Below the pieces are notes generated by a model that was given only the letters and a program-made list of their open reading frames with translations, ran no database searches and was not told the origin of the DNA. A stretch of 64,000 nucleotides of DNA from the NCBI RefSeq assembly GCF_000498575.2, contig NZ_AWSQ01000004.1:392865-456864 (forward strand), in the 5' to 3' direction. This DNA is from Pseudomonas taeanensis MS-3 (lineage in GTDB: Bacteria; Pseudomonadota; Gammaproteobacteria; Pseudomonadales; Pseudomonadaceae). The position numbers and the translations under genes are program-made. Each line of letters begins with the position of its first letter. Positions within the stretch are counted from its first letter, which is position 1. Below, one piece after another: positions 52,019 through 61,085 of the stretch.

Positions 52019-52177
52019 GGAGGCGAACTTTTAGAAGAAGACCTGGGGATTGTCCGGCAGCGGTGCCCATGCGGCAATGACAGAGCGGCCAGTGAATGAA
52101 GGCACTATGGCCAAAGGTTATGGGTAGCACGCCAGCCTGCCCTCCCCTCAGGCTGGCATGTGCTCCGAGGGGAAGAC

Positions 52178-52624
52178 TCAATGCGCCGGCAAGGGCTTAT
52201 CGCCCAGTGGCACAATGGCCATGGTCAGGCGCGAGATGCAGCTGGGTTTACCATCGTCGCCGCTCAGGCGAATGTCCCAGACATGGGTGGTGCGGCCCAG
52301 GTGGACCGGCCGCGCCACTGCCGTGACTCGCCCGCTACGCAGACCGCGCAGGTGATTGGCGTTCACCTCCAGGCCGACGCAATAGAATTTGCTGGTATCG
52401 ATACACAGGAAACTGGCGGTCGAGCCGAGGGTTTCCGCCAGCACCACAGAGGCGCCGCCGTGCAGCAAGCCGTACGGCTGATGAGTTCGCGGGTCGATCA
52501 CCATGCTCGCGCTGATGGACTCTGCATCGAAGGACTCGAAGCGAATATCCAGCTGCTCGCCGATGGTGTTTCTCAAAGTTGCATTGAGCTGTTCGATATT
52601 CGGAATTTGCCGCCACAGGCTCAT
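52178..52624 (-). CDS. Hotdog-fold thioesterase (MenI/EntH type)
   Basis: A 148-residue single hotdog thioesterase. The HGG motif is in HQPYGLLHGGASVVLAETLG near 48-67 with the catalytic Glu, followed by the AxHLRGLRSGRV strand. ATG 52624 has AGGAC upstream. Members act on aromatic or polyketide-like acyl-CoA. It follows the acyl-CoA ligase gene by 99 bp on the same strand, so the two may act on the same substrates. Confidence 0.9.
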   Translation of the reverse strand: MSLWRQIPNIEQLNATLRNTIGEQLDIRFESFDAESISASMVIDPRTHQPYGLLHGGASVVLAETLGSTASFLCIDTSKFYCVGLEVNANHLRGLRSGRVTAVARPVHLGRTTHVWDIRLSGDDGKPSCISRLTMAIVPLGDKPLPAH

Positions 52625-52723
52625 GGGAAGTCCTTTCTGGAATAGATCAATAGGGGCAGCCAGCACAAGACCGCCGCAGGCTGAGTTTCCGCTTACGGCG
52701 TTTCAGGGCCTAAGCTCAAGTCA

Positions 52724-54388
52724 TTAGTGCCAAAGCACCGCGTCATGATGCGCTTGCCATTCGGCGAAGCGCGGACCGTAAGCACCCTCGACCACGTTAC
52801 GCTTGATCTTCAGGGTTGGCGTCAGGAAGCCGTTGTCTACCGACCACGCGTCCTTGACCAGCACCAGCCCATGCAACTGCTCATGCTTGTCGAGGCTCGC
52901 ATTGACCTCGGCGAGTAGCGCCTTGAGGCTCTTTTCCAACTCGCCACGCGTGCCGTTGGCAGCCTCTTGGCGACCGATGTCCGAGAGCACACATAGAGCC
53001 ATCGGCTTTACCAGACCATCGCCGACCACACAGACCTGCTCAATCCGTGGGTGCACCGCCAGACGGTTCTCGATCGGTGCCGGAGCCACATACTTACCCT
53101 TGCTGGTCTTGAAGATTTCCTTGATCCGCCCGGTCAGGCGCAGGTTACCCTCGGCGTCCTGCTCACCCTTATCGCCGGTGCGTAAAAAACCGTCTTCGGT
53201 GATGGCTTCCGCAGTCTTCTCCGGTTCCTTGTAATAACCCTGCATGGTAGCGCCGCTGCGGACCTGTACCTCGCCATCTGCGGCGATCCGCACCTCCACG
53301 CCGGGGCTGTTCTGACCGATCCAGCCTTGCCTGTATTTGCCCGGCCGACAGACATGCGAATAACCGCAGTTTTCGGTCATCCCATACACCTCGAGCACAC
53401 TCAAGCCCAGGCGCTTGTACCAGTTGAGCAAAGCCTCGGGCACTGGGGCGGCACCGGATAACGCATAGCGCACGGCATCCAGGCCTAACCCGGCTAAGAC
53501 TTTCTTACCCACCCGACGACCGAGCAACGGCAGCTTGAGCAGGAAATCGAGCTTTTCCGCCGGCATTTTGCTGTACACACCCATTTGAAACTTGGTCCAG
53601 ATACGCGGCACGCCGAATATCACCGTCGGGCGCGCGCGCTTGAGATCCTCGAGGAATGTATCCAGATTGTCGGCGAAGAACACCGTCTGCCCGCCATAGA
53701 TGGACGCCAGCTCGACAAACATGCGCTCGGCCACATGACACAACGGCAGATAGGACAGCACCCGGTCTTCTTCTCTGACCCCAAACAACTCAATGGCGTG
53801 GCTGGCGGCGAAACCCAGATTGCTGAAGTGATGCATCACACCCTTTGGCGTGCCGGTGGTGCCAGAGGTATAGATGAGGGTGGCGAGCTGATTGCCCGCG
53901 GGTTTCGGGTCATCCTGAATCGGCGTGCAGGCCTGTAGGTCATCCCACAGGTAGCTGAATTCAGCGTGCGGGCGTAACGGCAGTCCAACGCTGGGAAGCG
54001 TGTCGGGAACGCCTGGTGCCATGCTTGGCCAGTCATCCAGCTTGCCGACAAAGACCAGCACTGCTTCGGAGTGTTCAAGCACTTGGCGCACCGACTCGGC
54101 GGTGAGGTTCGGATACAGTGGCACCGATACGTGCCCAGCCATCCAGATCGCCAGATCGGCGACTATCCAGTGGGCACAGTTCTTCGAAATGATCGCGATG
54201 CGACTGCCTTGCGGTAGCTCTCGACTGCGCAACCAGTTGGCGGCGCGGCGTGCTTGCTCGCCGACTTCGGCCCAACTCAACTCCTGCAGGCGTCCATCCG
54301 GCAGAGGTTGCACCATGTAGCGTTTATTCGGATGACGGGTCTCGCGCTCGTAAAACACTTCCAGCGGCAAACGAATCGCATTAGCCAC
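52724..54388 (-). CDS. AMP-binding long-chain acyl-CoA synthetase family protein
   Basis: A 554-residue ANL ligase of the long-chain acyl-CoA synthetase (FAA1-like) branch. P-loop YTSGTTGTPKGVMHHFSN near 180, gate and A5 motifs YGMTENCGYSHVC, A7 TGDKGEQDAEG and A8 TGRIKEIFKTSKGKYVAPAP; C-terminal Lys in TPTLKIKRNVV. AGGAGG at seven bases sets the start at GTG 54388. It activates fatty or aryl acids for beta-oxidation or lipid synthesis; neighbours are thioesterase and hydrolases. Confidence 0.92.
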   Translation of the reverse strand: MANAIRLPLEVFYERETRHPNKRYMVQPLPDGRLQELSWAEVGEQARRAANWLRSRELPQGSRIAIISKNCAHWIVADLAIWMAGHVSVPLYPNLTAESVRQVLEHSEAVLVFVGKLDDWPSMAPGVPDTLPSVGLPLRPHAEFSYLWDDLQACTPIQDDPKPAGNQLATLIYTSGTTGTPKGVMHHFSNLGFAASHAIELFGVREEDRVLSYLPLCHVAERMFVELASIYGGQTVFFADNLDTFLEDLKRARPTVIFGVPRIWTKFQMGVYSKMPAEKLDFLLKLPLLGRRVGKKVLAGLGLDAVRYALSGAAPVPEALLNWYKRLGLSVLEVYGMTENCGYSHVCRPGKYRQGWIGQNSPGVEVRIAADGEVQVRSGATMQGYYKEPEKTAEAITEDGFLRTGDKGEQDAEGNLRLTGRIKEIFKTSKGKYVAPAPIENRLAVHPRIEQVCVVGDGLVKPMALCVLSDIGRQEAANGTRGELEKSLKALLAEVNASLDKHEQLHGLVLVKDAWSVDNGFLTPTLKIKRNVVEGAYGPRFAEWQAHHDAVLWH

Positions 54389-54506
54389 AGGGCTTCCTCC
54401 TTTGTAGTTCTTATGGGGGTCAACCAAGCAATTGCTTGGTTGACTATTCCACGCACAAAGGTGAGCCGCAAGTTAAGAAATGTTTCGCTGTGTAGCGCTA
54501 TTTCGT

Positions 54507-54968
54507 TCAGTGATGGGGGTGGACCAGACTGCGCAGATCCATCAGGCCGGCGATCAGATCATCACCCTCCAGCTCAGCCAGGCTGGCGGTGCTCATGGCT
54601 ACCGGTTGTTGTCGGTGGCCGTTGATCAACAGCCCCGCCAAGGCCCCGACCAGAGGCTGATGACTCACCAGCAGCAGCTCGCCGCTATCGAAACGAGCCA
54701 ACTGGGCCAACACCTCACGCGGATCACTATCAGGCGTCAACCAGGGTGCCGTCTGTATAGCACCGCTGAAACCCAGCACCTCGCGCACCAGCGTGGCGGT
54801 TTGCTGGGCTCGCACATAGGGGCTGGCAATGATCGCGCCGAGCGCGCGACCTTGCAGCAGGCTCGCCGCCTGGCGAGCCTGCGCCTGGCCATGTGCGGTC
54901 AGTTCACGCTCGGCATCGCTGCGCGCCTGAGCCTGTGCTTCGCCGTGACGCAACAGCCAGAGTTTCAC
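54507..54968 (-). CDS. sixA: Phosphohistidine phosphatase SixA
   Basis: A 153-residue histidine phosphatase-superfamily enzyme with the catalytic RHGEA motif at 7-11 (KLWLLRHGEAQAQ) and second His in LLLVSHQPLVGAL near 100. The start is GTG 54968, which gives the family-usual KLWLLRHG N-terminus; the longer open frame to 55121 overlaps the DUF4389 gene. SixA removes phosphate from histidines, for example in phosphorelay or PTS proteins. Confidence 0.88.
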   Translation of the reverse strand: MKLWLLRHGEAQAQARSDAERELTAHGQAQARQAASLLQGRALGAIIASPYVRAQQTATLVREVLGFSGAIQTAPWLTPDSDPREVLAQLARFDSGELLLVSHQPLVGALAGLLINGHRQQPVAMSTASLAELEGDDLIAGLMDLRSLVHPHH

Positions 54969-54978
54969 TGTACGGCAC

Positions 54979-55326
54979 TCACAACTTAGGTTCTTCGTCA
55001 CGCACAGGGTGCGCGGCCGGCGGCACCGCATGCGCCGCCTCGCCTTGTGGCGGCTGAGGGGTTGGCCAGTCGGCAAGCGGCCACGGTTTCTCATCGCTGT
55101 TGAACGTGCCGAAACGGCCAATCTGCGCCAAGTATTGGCTCAGGCTGTCGCCAAAGCCGAGCAAACCGGCATTCGGCGCACCGTAGAACAGCCGATAGCC
55201 CAGTTGCAGCAGTACCACGGCCCCCAGCACAACCTCAGCCAGTTGCCAGACAATGGTGAACAGCACCATCCAGAGAATCCGCAGCAGGATGGACTCGCGC
55301 TCCAACTCTTTATTCTGTTCGCTCAT
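54979..55326 (-). CDS. DUF4389 domain-containing protein
   Basis: A 115-residue protein with one or two membrane helices (RILWMVLFTIVWQLAEVVLG and AVVLLQLGYRLFYG) and the DUF4389 block GDSLSQYLAQIGRFGTFNSD then EKPWPLADWP. The tail is Pro/Ala-rich. It sits between gpsA and sixA, as in P. aeruginosa. No function is assigned to the family. Confidence 0.88.
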   Translation of the reverse strand: MSEQNKELERESILLRILWMVLFTIVWQLAEVVLGAVVLLQLGYRLFYGAPNAGLLGFGDSLSQYLAQIGRFGTFNSDEKPWPLADWPTPQPPQGEAAHAVPPAAHPVRDEEPKL

Positions 55327-55358
55327 GACACTCTCCCTGATAACGCGTTGGCACGGGG

Positions 55359-56381
55359 TTAAAAACCCGTAGTTGGAATAAAGTCGACATCGGTCTTGGG
55401 CTCGGCACGCATCAGCGCTTCGATAACCTGGTCCAGGGTGCGGCCTTCAAACACAATGGCATGCAGCCCGGCAACCAATGGCATATAGACATCTATTTCC
55501 TCAGCCTTGGCCTTCAGCACCTTGATGGTGTTGACCCCTTCCGCCACCTCGCCCAGGCGCTCCACTGCATCGTCCAGACTCAAGCCTTCGCCCAGGGCAT
55601 AGCCGACCTGGTAGTTGCGACTCTTGGCTGACGAACAGGTGACGATCAAATCGCCAACCCCGGCCAACCCCAGAAAGGTCATCGGGTTGGCGCCCAGCTG
55701 TACGGCAAAGCGCGTCATCTCCGCCAACGCACGGGTGATCAGCATACTGCGGGTGTTTTCCCCCATACCCAACGCCGCGGCCATGCCGGCGATGATTGCA
55801 TAGACGTTCTTCAGCGCCCCGCCCAGCTCCACGCCGAAGCGGTCGCCGCTGGCATACACGCGGAAGGTGCGGCCGTGCAGCACCTCTTGTACGCGCAGGC
55901 ACAGCTCCTCATCTTCACTGGCAATCACCGAGGCAGTCAGCGCGTGTTCGGCGACTTCCCGTGCCAGATTAGGTCCGGACAGAACCCCGACCCGCGCCTG
56001 CGGGGCGACTTCCTCGAGTATCTGGCTCATCAGTTTGAAGCTCTTCGCCTCAATGCCTTTGGTGGTGCTGATCAACAGCTTGCCGCTAAGTTGCTCGGCC
56101 AGTGGTTGCAATACCTGACGCAGGGCACTGGAAGGCAAGGCAACAAACACCAGTTGGCAGGCACTCAAGGTGGCTTGCAGGTCAGTGACGGGCTCGACGC
56201 CAGGATGAATTTTGATGCCTTTAAGGTAGCGCGGGTTCTCACCGGTGAGGCGAATGGCCTCAGCCTGCTGCTGGTCACGCATCCACAGCATCACGCGCTG
56301 ATTGTTCTCTGCCAGTAGATTTGCAATTGCGGTGCCGAAGCTGCCGCCGCCCAGGACGGCGATGGGTTGCTGCTCAGTCAT
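55359..56381 (-). CDS. gpsA: Glycerol-3-phosphate dehydrogenase [NAD(P)+]
   Basis: A 340-residue enzyme reducing dihydroxyacetone phosphate to sn-glycerol-3-phosphate for phospholipid synthesis. NAD(P) motif IAVLGGGSFGTAIANLLAEN at 8-27, LISTTKGIE, VLSGPNLAREVA, the catalytic Lys in ELGGALKNVYAIIAGMAAAL and GVGDLIVTCSS. Start at MTEQQPIAVL (ATG 56381) matches the family; an ATG seven codons upstream is also open. It is divergent from the hybrid-kinase gene pair. Confidence 0.95.
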   Translation of the reverse strand: MTEQQPIAVLGGGSFGTAIANLLAENNQRVMLWMRDQQQAEAIRLTGENPRYLKGIKIHPGVEPVTDLQATLSACQLVFVALPSSALRQVLQPLAEQLSGKLLISTTKGIEAKSFKLMSQILEEVAPQARVGVLSGPNLAREVAEHALTASVIASEDEELCLRVQEVLHGRTFRVYASGDRFGVELGGALKNVYAIIAGMAAALGMGENTRSMLITRALAEMTRFAVQLGANPMTFLGLAGVGDLIVTCSSAKSRNYQVGYALGEGLSLDDAVERLGEVAEGVNTIKVLKAKAEEIDVYMPLVAGLHAIVFEGRTLDQVIEALMRAEPKTDVDFIPTTGF

Positions 56382-56769
56382 AACGAGTCCGAATTGGGCC
56401 ATTCACAATGGCGTTATGCACTCATTATACGGAGCGTAAGCAACGCGGCCAGCCTTTAGCCCGTTCCAAGCCCATATCCATGCGGGCCAAGACAAATAAC
56501 CCACAGTGTGCGCAGTTGACTGGTAAAGCCACACAGCTCGGTTAACATGCGCACCGTTTTAGCGCGAACAAGCCTGTTGCCTGACACCTGCCACCCGCCA
56601 TTTTTCTTGTAGTGCTAGCTGGGTTAGCTGCCCACAAGGAGCTGGACGACGAGCCGTTGGCCCGGCTGGAAATAACTACGATGAACGACACGGCTGTATC
56701 TCAGTACGGAGCTAGTGTTCTAGGATGCGTTGTCACCACTCACGGAAGAGTCCTTCACGAGGCCCATGG
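56382..56769. other. Divergent intergenic region between gpsA and the kinase genes
   Basis: Carries promoters for both sides by position, but I see no convincing -35/-10 pair. No gene evident. Confidence 0.4.
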
Positions 56770-57138
56770 ATGTGCCACTGGCTCTTATTCTGCTGTTTAC
56801 TCTGCGCAGCCCCCCTGCGTGCTGCCGAGAGCATTCTTAGCAGTGCCGACAACGACCCGGCTTTACGCGCACTCTCGGTCGCCCTGACGGAGCGTCGCGC
56901 GCAAGACCCGGTGCGTTTTCAGCCGTTAGCGCAACTGCAGCGAGCGAACAAGCTCCCGCCCCCAGCACGTTTGATCCGGTTCGGTGCGAAAGCGCTCGAA
57001 TGGCGCCTGACCCGCCATGCAAGCCCGGCAACCATGGTTTACCCATTACCCGAGTACAAGCCAACGTGCACCTTGGCGATCGACCTGGCCGATGACACCA
57101 TTTTGGCGCGACAAATTGCTCAAGGAGAGACGCCATGA
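56770..57138 (+). CDS. Hypothetical exported protein upstream of the hybrid kinase
   Basis: A 122-residue protein with signal peptide MCHWLLFCCLLCAAPLRA and a short mature part with no family I recognise (LSSADNDPALRALSVALTER at its start). GAGG seven bases upstream favours ATG 56770; ATG 56725 would lengthen the n-region by 15 residues. Its stop overlaps the kinase ATG (ATGA), so the two are co-translated, and a small gene also precedes the equivalent kinase in P. aeruginosa. It may be a periplasmic partner of the kinase sensor domain; this is inference. Confidence 0.62.
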   Translation: MCHWLLFCCLLCAAPLRAAESILSSADNDPALRALSVALTERRAQDPVRFQPLAQLQRANKLPPPARLIRFGAKALEWRLTRHASPATMVYPLPEYKPTCTLAIDLADDTILARQIAQGETP

Positions 57139-59063
57139 ACCTGCGCCTTAGCGGGGACATCCATACCCGCACGCAGCTAATCAGCCTGGGGCCTGCACTG
57201 CTGATAACCCTGTTGCTGAGCGGTTTCTTCACCTTCACTCGGTTGCAGGACCTGCGCCAGGAGGTCAACCACACCGGTCAACTGATTGCGAACCAGCTGG
57301 CACCGGCAACCGAGTACGGGGTAATTTCCGGCAACCTGGATGTGCTCGACAATCTATTGCAGGCCACTCTCAAGACCTCGCACGTGCGCTTTCTCGAGGT
57401 GCGCGATCATGCGGACAACATTCTGGTCTACGTCGAGCAGCCCAGCAGTCAAGAGCAAAGTAGCGCCCAGGTCGAGGTCTTCCAGGCGCCTATACGGTTG
57501 CAACAGATCGAACTGAGCAATGACTTCTTCCTAGCGCCCGGCGTCCTGCAACAAGCTCCCGCAAATGCCGACCTTGGTCGGGTCGTGGTGGGCATGTCCG
57601 CCGACGCCTTCAACACCCGCCAACAGGAAATCCTCCTCAAAGCCACTGTGCTGGCGTTGCTTGCCCTATTCCTGACGTTCATGCTCGCTCGCCGTTTGGC
57701 TCGACGCTTATCGCAGCCGCTGAGCGCCATGGCCAATGCGGTTGCGGCAATTCAGGCTGGCAATTACCGCACCGCCCTGCCTGAGCTGGGCGAGGGGGAA
57801 CTGGGCGCATTGGCTCGACACATCAACGCCCTGGCCAATAACCTCGATCGAGCCAGCCATGAGCAACAGCAAGCGATGTCCCTGATGGTCAAGGCCCGCG
57901 AGGAGTCTGAGCAGGCTAACCGTGCCAAATCCGACTTTCTCGCCATGATGAGCCATGAACTGCGTACCCCGATGAATGGCGTACTCGGCATGTTGCAACT
58001 GCTGGACACCACTGAAATGACCCAGGAGCAGGACGAATATGCCGCCCTGGCCACCGAATCAACCGAACACCTGTTGAAGGTGATCAACGACATTCTCGAT
58101 TTCTCGCGTATCGAGCGCGGCGCCTTGGAGTTGGAAAGCATCCCCTTCAACCTGTTGGAATTGCTTCAAGGTTCGGTTCAGGTGTTCCAACACAGTGCCC
58201 AGCAGCGTGGTCTGACCCTGGAACTGGAGGTGCAAAGTGGTCTGGAACAGCTTGAGGCTCAAGGCGATCCGACGCGTATCCGACAGATTCTGGTCAACCT
58301 TGTCGGCAACGCCCTGAAATTCACTGAAGAAGGCGGCCTGCGTGTGGAAACCCACTGGCAAGAGCTGGACGACCAGGTTCTCTGGTTCAGTTGTGCGGTA
58401 CACGACAGTGGCATCGGCATCTCCCCCGAGCGCCTGGAGCATATGTTCGACGCCTTTCGCCAGGCCGACAATTCGATATCACGCCGTTACGGTGGCACCG
58501 GCCTTGGCCTGCCGATTGCCCGCACCCTGGCCGAACGCATGGGCGGCACCTTGCGCGCGGAAAGCCAAGAGGGCCGCGGCTCGATTTTCACCCTGGAAGT
58601 GCCACTACCCTTCTCCCGCCAACCCAGACAGACGGCGCCGGGAATCCCAACAGAAGGTGGTCAGGGTCAGGGCCAAGAGGTACTGCTGGTCGAGGACAAC
58701 CCGGTAAATCAGACGGTGATCGAGGCCATGTTGCGCAGCCTCGGCTATCGGGTGAGTTTGGTCGGCGACGGCGCCCAGGCCGTGCATAGCGCCGAACGTC
58801 AGGACTTTTCCGCAATTTTGATGGATTGCCGCCTGCCAATCATGGACGGCTATGAAGCCACCCGGCAGATTCGCCGGCTCGCAGGGCATGCCGATGTACC
58901 GATTATCGCCCTCACCGCCAACGCCCTGCAGGGTGATCGCGAGGCTTGCCTGGACGCGGGGATGAACGATTACCTGGCGAAACCCTTCAAACGTGCCGAA
59001 CTGCAACGAATACTGCAGCGCTGGCTGCCCCCCCGACCATCGACGACTGGTCAGACGGGTTAA
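57135..59063 (+). CDS. Hybrid sensor histidine kinase/response regulator (PA1611-like)
   Basis: A 642-residue hybrid kinase. Membrane helix 1 (about 14-35), a periplasmic sensor of about 125 residues, helix 2 (about 165-183), HAMP (about 185-240), dimerisation helix with His274 in MMSHELRTPMNGVLGM, ATPase domain (NLVGNALKFTEEGG, DSGIGISPERLEHMFDAFRQ, GGTGLGLPIA) and a C-terminal receiver with phosphoacceptor Asp564 in LMDCRLPIMDGYEA. No Hpt domain, so phosphate must pass to a separate HPt protein. Position matches P. aeruginosa PA1611, reported to interact with RetS in control of virulence and biofilm. Confidence 0.92.
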   Translation: MNLRLSGDIHTRTQLISLGPALLITLLLSGFFTFTRLQDLRQEVNHTGQLIANQLAPATEYGVISGNLDVLDNLLQATLKTSHVRFLEVRDHADNILVYVEQPSSQEQSSAQVEVFQAPIRLQQIELSNDFFLAPGVLQQAPANADLGRVVVGMSADAFNTRQQEILLKATVLALLALFLTFMLARRLARRLSQPLSAMANAVAAIQAGNYRTALPELGEGELGALARHINALANNLDRASHEQQQAMSLMVKAREESEQANRAKSDFLAMMSHELRTPMNGVLGMLQLLDTTEMTQEQDEYAALATESTEHLLKVINDILDFSRIERGALELESIPFNLLELLQGSVQVFQHSAQQRGLTLELEVQSGLEQLEAQGDPTRIRQILVNLVGNALKFTEEGGLRVETHWQELDDQVLWFSCAVHDSGIGISPERLEHMFDAFRQADNSISRRYGGTGLGLPIARTLAERMGGTLRAESQEGRGSIFTLEVPLPFSRQPRQTAPGIPTEGGQGQGQEVLLVEDNPVNQTVIEAMLRSLGYRVSLVGDGAQAVHSAERQDFSAILMDCRLPIMDGYEATRQIRRLAGHADVPIIALTANALQGDREACLDAGMNDYLAKPFKRAELQRILQRWLPPRPSTTGQTG

Positions 59064-59263
59064 AGTACTGCACCCTTGATTGCAGCGCGCAAACAGGGCA
59101 TTTATGACAAGCTGGTGCGAGCGGAGTACAACTGTCCTATCGCGCTGTGACTTTCACCACAACGCAACAGTCTATGACTAAGCTGTTGGCAGGCGCACAA
59201 GGTGCGCGGCCGGCCAGGACGATTTGCCCAGCCTTGGCGCATGGGGATTAATTAGGAGCTCGC

Positions 59264-59779
59264 ATGACCAAACAAAACGCCTTCACCCAGGAAGACCTGT
59301 TGCGCTGCAGCCGCGGCGAACTGTTCGGCCCAGGTAATGCGCAACTGCCCGCCCCGAACATGCTGATGATCGATCGCATCACCCACATCAGCGACACTGG
59401 CGGCAAGTACGGTAAGGGCGAGATCGTCGCTGAACTCGATATCAACCCAGACCTGTGGTTCTTTGGCTGTCATTTCGAGGGTGATCCGGTAATGCCGGGC
59501 TGCCTCGGTCTCGACGCCATGTGGCAGTTGGTCGGTTTCTTCCTCGGCTGGCAGGGCAACCCCGGCCGCGGCCGTGCCCTCGGCTCGGGAGAAGTAAAAT
59601 TCTTCGGTCAGATACTGCCGACTGCCAAGAAAGTCACCTATAACATTCAGATCAAACGCACCATCACCCGCTCGCTGATCCTGGCCATCGCCGATGGCAC
59701 CGTCAGCGTCGATGGCCGCGAGATCTACAGCGCCGAAGGCTTGCGCGTCGGCCTGTTTACCTCTACCGACAGTTTCTAA
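59264..59779 (+). CDS. fabA: 3-hydroxydecanoyl-ACP dehydratase/isomerase FabA
   Basis: A 171-residue hotdog enzyme that dehydrates 3-hydroxydecanoyl-ACP and isomerises trans-2 to cis-3-decenoyl-ACP, the branch point of anaerobic unsaturated fatty acid synthesis. Catalytic His in FFGCHFEGDPVMPGCLG near 70 and Asp in GLDAMWQLVG near 84. AGGAGC precedes the ATG. It forms a two-gene operon with fabB, 12 bp apart. Confidence 0.97.
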   Translation: MTKQNAFTQEDLLRCSRGELFGPGNAQLPAPNMLMIDRITHISDTGGKYGKGEIVAELDINPDLWFFGCHFEGDPVMPGCLGLDAMWQLVGFFLGWQGNPGRGRALGSGEVKFFGQILPTAKKVTYNIQIKRTITRSLILAIADGTVSVDGREIYSAEGLRVGLFTSTDSF

Positions 59780-59791
59780 AGGATTTTCTCC

Positions 59792-61012
59792 ATGCGTCGC
59801 GTCGTGATTACCGGTCTGGGCATTGTTTCCTGCCTAGGCACTGACAAAGAAGCCGTCTCCGCCAGCCTTCGCGCAGGCAAGTCGGGTATCCGTTTTAACC
59901 CGGAATACGCCGAGAAGGGCCTGCGCAGCCAGGTATCCGGTTCGGTCGACCTGAATCTGGAAGAACTGATCGACCGCAAGGTCTACCGCTTCATGGGCGA
60001 CGCCGCAGCGTTCGCTTACCTGTCCATGGAACAGGCTATCAAGGACTCCGGCCTCAGCGATGAGCAAGTTTCCAATCCGCGCACCGGACTGATCGCCGGC
60101 TCCGGTGGCGCTTCCACGCTGAACCAGATGGAAGCCATCGATACCCTGCGTGACAAAGGTGTCAAGCGCATCGGCCCATACCGCGTCACCCGCACCATGG
60201 GCAGCACGGTATCCGCATGCCTGGCGACGCCGTTCAAAATCAAAGGCGTGAACTTCTCCATTTCCTCCGCCTGTGCCACCAGTGCTCACTGCATCGGCCA
60301 AGCCATGGAGCAGATTCAGCTGGGCAAGCAGGACGTCGTCTTCGCTGGTGGTGGTGAAGAGGAGCACTGGAGCCAGAGCTGCCTGTTCGACGCCATGGGC
60401 GCCCTCTCCACCCAATACAACGACACCCCGGACAAGGCTTCGCGCGCCTACGACGCCAAGCGTGACGGTTTCGTCATCGCCGGCGGCGGCGGCATGGTGG
60501 TGGTCGAGGAACTGGAGCACGCACTCAAGCGTGGCGCCAAGATCTATGCGGAAATCGTCGGTTACGGCGCCACTTCCGACGGCTACGACATGGTCGCCCC
60601 AAGCGGTGAAGGTGCAATCCGCTGCATGCAGCAGGCGCTTGCCACGGTCGACACGCCGATCGACTACCTGAATACCCACGGCACCTCCACGCCAGTCGGC
60701 GATGTCGCGGAAGTTCGGGGTATACGCGCAGTATTCGCCGACCAGGCACCTGCTATCAGCTCGACCAAGAGCCTGTCCGGGCACTCGCTCGGCGCAGCTG
60801 GCGTGCAAGAGGCGATCTACTGCATGCTGATGATGGAAGGTAACTTCATTGCTGGCTCGGCCAACATCGAAGAACTCGACCCTGAAGTCGCTGACCTGCC
60901 GATCCAGAGCCAGACTCTCGAGAACGCCAAGATCGATACCGTGATGAGCAACAGCTTCGGCTTCGGTGGCACCAACGCCACCCTGGTGCTGAAGCGCTGG
61001 AGCGGTAAGTAA
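59792..61012 (+). CDS. fabB: 3-oxoacyl-ACP synthase I FabB
   Basis: A 406-residue ketosynthase that elongates cis-3-decenoyl-ACP from FabA. Cys-His-His triad visible: Cys in ISSACATSAHCIGQAME near 163, His in NTHGTSTPVGD near 298, His in KSLSGHSLGAAG near 333, with the C-terminal SNSFGFGGTNATLVLKR. Partner of fabA in unsaturated fatty acid synthesis. A terminator lies 19 bp beyond its stop. Confidence 0.97.
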   Translation: MRRVVITGLGIVSCLGTDKEAVSASLRAGKSGIRFNPEYAEKGLRSQVSGSVDLNLEELIDRKVYRFMGDAAAFAYLSMEQAIKDSGLSDEQVSNPRTGLIAGSGGASTLNQMEAIDTLRDKGVKRIGPYRVTRTMGSTVSACLATPFKIKGVNFSISSACATSAHCIGQAMEQIQLGKQDVVFAGGGEEEHWSQSCLFDAMGALSTQYNDTPDKASRAYDAKRDGFVIAGGGGMVVVEELEHALKRGAKIYAEIVGYGATSDGYDMVAPSGEGAIRCMQQALATVDTPIDYLNTHGTSTPVGDVAEVRGIRAVFADQAPAISSTKSLSGHSLGAAGVQEAIYCMLMMEGNFIAGSANIEELDPEVADLPIQSQTLENAKIDTVMSNSFGFGGTNATLVLKRWSGK

Positions 61013-61030
61013 GCTTCCCTCCGTACACGA

Positions 61031-61060
61031 CAAGGGCGCCGATTGGCGCCCTTGTCGTTT
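61031..61060 (+). terminator. Terminator of the fabAB operon
   Basis: CAAGGGCGCC-GATT-GGCGCCCTTG, a perfect 10-bp stem followed by TCGTTT. Confidence 0.85.
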
Positions 61061-61085
61061 CTGCTCCAGTGACCTATCGAAGCGA